DNA of 64,000 nucleotides from Nitrospira sp. (GTDB lineage Bacteria > Nitrospirota > Nitrospiria > Nitrospirales > Nitrospiraceae). The DNA is taken from NCBI GenBank assembly GCA_015903945.1, contig JABMDL010000010.1, positions 55,636-119,635 of the forward strand. The letters are read 5' to 3'. Position numbers and translations under genes: made by a program. The notes beneath the pieces are model-generated. The model did not search any database. It saw only the letters and a program-made list of their open reading frames with translations, and was not told the origin of the DNA. Positions 60,208 through 64,000 of the stretch are shown piece after piece. How positions within the stretch are numbered: position 1 is the stretch's first letter; every line of letters starts with the position of its first letter.

Positions 60208-62085
60208 CTAGGTTTCTTGCGAGGGAACCGGCGCAAGCAGCGGCGCCTCTTTTTCACCGGGCTCCTCGCCCATGACCGATACCGGCTGTTGTCCACGCTG
60301 ACACATCCAGAACAAGATCAGGACCGCGCCCCAAAACACCACCATATTTAACGTCACGATCTTGGCGGCAACCGCCAGGTCCGGCGTGAAGGCCCAGGGC
60401 GACACATCGGCCATCAGTTCGCTGACGTGCCACGACAACCGCCCGGACGATCGGATAAACCCCATCAATCCCATCACCCAACTGAATGCCGCCGCCATGC
60501 CGAACAAGACCACCATGCCGCGAAAGGGGATCTTGCCCCACTGGATCCCTCCATGGACAAGAGCCCCCTTGAGCATGGAGCGATTGACCATCAGCATGCC
60601 CACAATCACCGTAAACGTCGTGAGCGCCTGTGGAGCAGACAGCCCCACGCGAATCTTCGCCGGCAGATAGAACCCATACACCGACAGGCCAACGACATTG
60701 AGCATGCCAACGGCGAAGAGGACGGCGATGACGATATTACCCGTTCTCACCCACGACACGGTCATGGTTCGATTGGCCCGCCGATAATACAAAAAGCTGA
60801 GCGCGGTGAAGAGCAGGATGGCATTGATCGCCCCGTTCTTGGACGACATGACCCCGTAGTTCCCGATGACCGGATGCTGCGCGCCGCCCATGGCCTTCAC
60901 CTCTCCCCCGGACATCAACAGCGTATGGGGCGTCAGCCAAATGAACAGGGCCAGCATCATCCCGCCGAGCACGAACTGATAGTAGGGCTGATACCGTTCC
61001 GCTCCCTTCAGCCGTGCCATGCTTTGCCAGATATAGTAATTGATGCCGAGGAACAGCACGCCGATCAGCATTGCCTGCACGACGAACAGCCACGTCAACA
61101 ACCCTCCCATCATCGTCACGCCCATACTTTGGCGAAAGACGAAGACCGACCGCATCAGCCAATAGCCGGCAATCGGCATGGGAAGGAGCGCGCACACCAT
61201 CACGAACAGGAAGACGTAGCCCACCCAATCGAAATACGCCCGCTCCTCGCTGGTCTTGGCGGTGAAAAACCGATAGCAGGCATAGGCCAGCACGACCGCT
61301 CCACCGGACATGATATCCGCCAGAAAACGATGCACGTTGAGCGGGTTCCAGAGCACGGAATGCAAGAGGTGCCAGGCGTTGCCCAAATACCGTCCCTGCG
61401 CGTCCACGCCGGCCGGCGCCATCATAAAAGCAGACCAGGCATTGACGAGCAACAACAGCGCGGTCCCCACGATATTCGTCATGATGCCGATCGACGCATG
61501 AATCCATTTCCGTCCCCGCTCCGCCAACCGGTTCCAGCTGTAGTAATAGACGATCAGCAAGAGCGACTCTCCGACAAACACGGCGGCGTAGGCCGGCATG
61601 AACGATTTGAACGTGCCCCCCATGTAGTTCATGAAACTCGGGTAGAGCGTGATAAACAAGGCCAGCATCGCACTGCCGATGAGTGCGGTCACCGAGAGGG
61701 CCAGCAGCGCAACCTTCGCCAGATCTCTGGCCAGCCCGTCGTAGCGCAGCGCCAAAGCCGGCTTCTTGGTCATCAATCCGAGGAACTCCAGCAGCGCGCA
61801 GAAGAGCGGCAGCGCAAGGACGAATCCGCCGAAATAGGTATGTTGCTGCGTCACAAACCAGACCAACATCCGGCTGTCGAACGAGCCGATGCGCGGATAG
61901 ACCATTTCATGCGGCGCCGGGGCCGGCGGTCCCTGCGGTGTACCGGGCGTATTGAAGTAGAAATCCGTCGCCTCCTCGGCAAACGAGGGAACGTTCAAGG
62001 CCGGACTGAGCCAACCCACCAGCGCCACGAACAGAGCACACAACGCGAGACCAACTCGCTTCCGTGTGACAAAGATCCTCTTCAT
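60208..62085 (-). CDS. Second cytochrome bd-like oxidase subunit I
   Basis: About 625 residues, a close paralogue of 54749-56662 along its whole length. Shared positions include QQHTYFGGFVLALP, LLVNAWSAFMMAPAGVDAQG, NVHRFLADIMSGG, LTPHTLLMSGGEVKAMGGAQHP and SWHVSELMADVSPWAFT, so all likely heme-ligand histidines are kept. N-terminal signal-like helix and Pro-rich linker (TPQGPPAPAPHEM) as in the paralogue. Unlike the first copy it has no cytochrome c genes directly downstream. The start is the ATG at 62085; the frame is open to 62148. Confidence 0.85.
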   Translation of the reverse strand: MKRIFVTRKRVGLALCALFVALVGWLSPALNVPSFAEEATDFYFNTPGTPQGPPAPAPHEMVYPRIGSFDSRMLVWFVTQQHTYFGGFVLALPLFCALLEFLGLMTKKPALALRYDGLARDLAKVALLALSVTALIGSAMLALFITLYPSFMNYMGGTFKSFMPAYAAVFVGESLLLIVYYYSWNRLAERGRKWIHASIGIMTNIVGTALLLLVNAWSAFMMAPAGVDAQGRYLGNAWHLLHSVLWNPLNVHRFLADIMSGGAVVLAYACYRFFTAKTSEERAYFDWVGYVFLFVMVCALLPMPIAGYWLMRSVFVFRQSMGVTMMGGLLTWLFVVQAMLIGVLFLGINYYIWQSMARLKGAERYQPYYQFVLGGMMLALFIWLTPHTLLMSGGEVKAMGGAQHPVIGNYGVMSSKNGAINAILLFTALSFLYYRRANRTMTVSWVRTGNIVIAVLFAVGMLNVVGLSVYGFYLPAKIRVGLSAPQALTTFTVIVGMLMVNRSMLKGALVHGGIQWGKIPFRGMVVLFGMAAAFSWVMGLMGFIRSSGRLSWHVSELMADVSPWAFTPDLAVAAKIVTLNMVVFWGAVLILFWMCQRGQQPVSVMGEEPGEKEAPLLAPVPSQET

Positions 62086-62089
62086 CTCA

Positions 62090-63145
62090 TCAAACCTTTG
62101 ATCCACGTGCCGCTGCGATCGGCGCTGCCACGCTGGCCGACTTTCCAAGAATGCCCATGACGAACGGACATCGCAACATCCCTTCTGTCAACTGCGGAGC
62201 CTGCACATCCTCGACCCGGCGGCGATGGCCCAGGTAATAGCCGTAGAGCCCCATTATGGCCGCCACCACGGCGCCGCCCACCACGGCGCCGCCTGCCGGA
62301 ACTCCCGGCTGTCTCAGCATGAATAACAGGGCTCCCAGTACCACGAGGTAATAGGTCGAGGCAAACGCCATCCCCGGCCACCACCAATATTTCAACAACT
62401 CTCCCGGCGCGAATCGCCGCAGCGTTTCCGCCAACGGCATGGAGGGGTGCAACCCACTCAAATACGCACAGAGTGCGATCCCTCCGCCTACGAGGGTGAC
62501 GGCGGCCACTTGAATCAGCGCCGCGACCTGCTGACTTTCTGCAGCCAGTCCCAGCGAGATCGCGACAGCGCCAAATAACAATCCAACTATGACCCATGAA
62601 CCGGCTTGAGCCGTATGCTCTCGCAGCATGGCTCGCAGGGGCACTCCATTCGGAAACGTCGGAACCGGCCGGCCCTTCAGCGCGACGTTCCGCACATGAC
62701 CGATTTCAAATGCATCGCGCGCCACTGAGGTACAAGAAATGATGATCGCCATCATAGCGGGACCGTCAGGATGCTGGAGATAATCGTAACCCACCAGCCA
62801 CAACAGGGCTAAGACCAGCAGCGAGAGCTGCAGGCCATAGACCGCCCCGATCCAGCCCGCCAACCAACCGAGCAATCGGGTCCCATCTTCTCGTGCGATT
62901 GTCGCCCATGAGGCAGATCGTCCGACGCGATATGCCAACAGCGCCGTCACTACCGCCACCAGACTGCTGACCGAGAGCAACACCAAGGGATCGGCGAGCG
63001 GCACCATGTGTTTGGCCAGCCGGTAGATGCCGAACGCCACCAAACCAGGCACGAACATCACGATCCGCTTTTGCTTGCGGACTGATTCTTCCGTGACCGC
63101 CAGGCTCAGGCTGGGAAGTACCCGCAATGCCATCCGATGCAACAT
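62090..63145 (-). CDS. Polytopic membrane protein, function unknown
   Basis: About 351 residues with about eight hydrophobic segments (IVMFVPGLVAFGIYRL, LVLLSVSSLVAVVTALLAY, LLVLALLWLVGYDYL, SWVIVGLLFGAVAISLGLA, MAFASTYYLVVLGALLFML). Family not recognised. Starts proposed at the ATG at 63145 or 63133; the frame reaches 63202, but that part lies in a repeat. It ends four bases before the start of the second CydA-like gene, so they probably share a transcript. Confidence 0.7.
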   Translation of the reverse strand: MLHRMALRVLPSLSLAVTEESVRKQKRIVMFVPGLVAFGIYRLAKHMVPLADPLVLLSVSSLVAVVTALLAYRVGRSASWATIAREDGTRLLGWLAGWIGAVYGLQLSLLVLALLWLVGYDYLQHPDGPAMMAIIISCTSVARDAFEIGHVRNVALKGRPVPTFPNGVPLRAMLREHTAQAGSWVIVGLLFGAVAISLGLAAESQQVAALIQVAAVTLVGGGIALCAYLSGLHPSMPLAETLRRFAPGELLKYWWWPGMAFASTYYLVVLGALLFMLRQPGVPAGGAVVGGAVVAAIMGLYGYYLGHRRRVEDVQAPQLTEGMLRCPFVMGILGKSASVAAPIAAARGSKV

Positions 63146-63159
63146 TCTTAACCCGTCGC

Positions 63160-63254
63160 TCGTGAAGCGTCGTTCGTGAAGCGCGTCGCGGAACAATTCC
63201 ACTTCCTGCCATCAATTCGCATCATCTTGGACGCTTCACGTTTCACGTTTCACG
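63160..63254. repeat. Inverted arrays of CGTGAAG-type words
   Basis: cgtgaagcgtcgttcgtgaagcg near 63163 on the left and CTTCACG, TTTCACG, TTTCACG (63234-63254) on the right are reverse-complementary word arrays flanking about 50 bases. The right array encodes the last residues of the PCP_red gene. Confidence 0.75.
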
Positions 63255-63736
63255 TTGCTCATGCCAAAGTATTTCGCTTTGATCTCTTCCATCAGCGCCA
63301 CCGTGACGCGAGCGGTTCCACGATCGGCGGCCGTCCGTTCGAGTTCAACCCGGGCCATTGCACGAACCGGGGCCGGCACCCGCTCCAGCCGCTGTTCCGC
63401 TTCGGGCTCCCATTCGATCCGCTCGCCCGTCCGCGGGCAAAGCAGCGCCTCGTACGTAATGACCTGTTCACCACGGACACGGGCATCCTCTTCCACCTCT
63501 GCGCGAAAGAACGAGGCCATGTATGGCGGCATCCGTTCCAATCGATGCAACGCTTCATCGGTCCACATCAGCCGATCAACCAATCCGTTCATCTCCCCCG
63601 CCGGAACGTCGGCGCCGACGTTCAGCCCGCAACCCCGGCATTCCGATCGAATAAACCATTGCGGGGTCCCATCTTCATAGGCCCGCTCTTCGATCCCCTC
63701 TGTATGCATCCAGCGCCCGCATCCGCAGGTCAGCAT
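63236..63736 (-). CDS. Protein with two PCP_red-type domains and an N-terminal Cys ribbon
   Basis: 166 residues. The N-terminus has CGCGRW and SECRGCGLN, two Cys pairs forming a possible zinc ribbon. Then two related units: WTDEALHRLERMPPYMASFFRAEVEEDAR and, after RIEWEPEAEQRL, ERVPAPVRAMARVELERTAADRG..VTVALMEEIKAKYFG. This is the PCP_red pattern, the C-terminal domain of light-independent protochlorophyllide reductase subunit B, found also in non-photosynthetic bacteria without known function. The tail NVKRET is coded by the 7-bp word array. Confidence 0.78.
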   Translation of the reverse strand: MLTCGCGRWMHTEGIEERAYEDGTPQWFIRSECRGCGLNVGADVPAGEMNGLVDRLMWTDEALHRLERMPPYMASFFRAEVEEDARVRGEQVITYEALLCPRTGERIEWEPEAEQRLERVPAPVRAMARVELERTAADRGTARVTVALMEEIKAKYFGMSNVKRET

Positions 63737-63753
63737 AAAAAGACGCCATGCCG

Positions 63754-63774
63754 CGTGAAGCGTGAAGCGTGAAG
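63754..63774. repeat. CGTGAAG triplicate
   Basis: Three identical 7-bp units, CGTGAAG, at 63754, 63761 and 63768, just upstream of the PCP_red gene start on the minus strand. Confidence 0.9.
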
Positions 63775-63799
63775 CGTTTCGGAACGGATTGCCTTCATG

Positions 63800-63994
63800 T
63801 CATCCAATTTTGCCTGGATACAGAATGTAGAGCATCGTGTACGTGAAGCTCCCTGTCACGAATAGCACGCAATAAATGACCATCGTAAATCGGCCGAGCG
63901 CGCGATGGCGTTGCCCGCCGTTCGGCCAAATCCGCTGAATCGCCATTTCGACGGCAAAGACAAGGGCCACGAGGATCAAAAACGCCAGATACAC
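63800..63994 (-). CDS. Small membrane protein, 5' end possibly beyond the window
   Basis: 64 residues with two hydrophobic helices (LAFLILVALVFAVEMAI and FTMVIYCVLFVTGSFTYTMLYILY). A GTG at 63994 could be the start, but the frame stays open to the window edge. Family not recognised; the second helix with nearby Thr and Tyr resembles DUF420-like proteins of respiratory loci, which is a weak impression. Confidence 0.55.
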   Translation of the reverse strand: MYLAFLILVALVFAVEMAIQRIWPNGGQRHRALGRFTMVIYCVLFVTGSFTYTMLYILYPGKIG

Positions 63995-64000
63995 TTCCAG

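Noticed and set aside
60427..62160. 577-codon plus-strand open frame
   Set aside because: Antisense to the second CydA-like gene; composition is His/Arg/Gln-rich with no fold pattern, as expected for a shadow of a membrane protein gene in GC-rich DNA.
1..64000. CRISPR arrays, transposases, tRNA or rRNA genes
   Set aside because: Looked for regular 25-40 bp repeats with spacers, transposase motifs and structural RNA; none seen by eye.

Overview
The window looks like a piece of a Nitrospira (nitrite-oxidising, phylum Nitrospirota) chromosome. The reasons are GC-rich DNA, NxrC-type heme proteins beside a TorD-like molybdoenzyme chaperone and a TatA gene, tandem pentaheme cytochromes, two Nitrospira-style cytochrome bd-like oxidase subunits, and a prokaryotic ubiquitin-like protein (Pup). 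The assignment rests on recognising protein families; no rRNA or tRNA gene is visible to confirm it. No CRISPR array, insertion sequence or prophage was seen.

Layout. 1-12.2 kb is housekeeping: an acetoin-utilisation/HDAC-type deacetylase (cut by the left edge), a TPR protein and nucleoside deaminase that overlap, a possible nuclease-fold protein, oligopeptidase F, an RluE-type pseudouridine synthase, a Bfd ferredoxin with a Fur-like box at its promoter, an exported flavodoxin, RelA/SpoT, RecJ, and an orphan pup gene carrying an in-frame 27-bp duplication. 12.4-16.9 kb has the proton-pumping pyrophosphatase HppA, a methyltransferase, a lipoprotein and a RelE/ParE-type toxin-antitoxin pair. 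16.9-32.1 kb is a nitrite-oxidoreductase accessory region: two pentaheme cytochromes, a PDZ protein, an NxrC-like heme-b protein, NHL and TPR scaffolds, TatA, a membrane protein, a B12 radical SAM enzyme, NxrC, a TorD-like chaperone, a four-cluster ferredoxin, a protein with an HELMH motif and a seven-bladed WD40 protein. The catalytic subunits NxrA and NxrB are not in the window.

32.1-50.4 kb is mixed: a SIMPL protein, a gap with DnaA-box-like sites, a PilZ gene with an apparent frameshift, an MFS transporter, a tandem family of lipoproteins, a large sensor kinase with its NtrC-type regulator, SecF-SecD-YajC, Tgt, ArgS, a family 9 glycosyltransferase and MobA. 50.4-64 kb is respiratory. One minus-strand operon encodes two tiny membrane proteins, a CydA-like oxidase subunit, two membrane-anchored c-type cytochromes and a diheme-c/heme-b NxrC-like protein, and it ends in a strong terminator. 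Upstream lie two SUMF1-fold proteins lacking the formylglycine-generating cysteines, a DUF3047 protein, a second CydA-like paralogue, a membrane protein and a PCP_red-domain protein.

How it fits together (inference): NxrC-type heme-b subunits pass electrons from nitrite to c-type hemes, and the membrane cytochromes feed the bd-like oxidase. TorD-like chaperone, TatA, MobA and the ferredoxin support maturation and export of molybdoenzymes. Several intergenic gaps hold arrays of 7-8 bp words, and two genes end in copies of a roughly 110-bp hairpin repeat.
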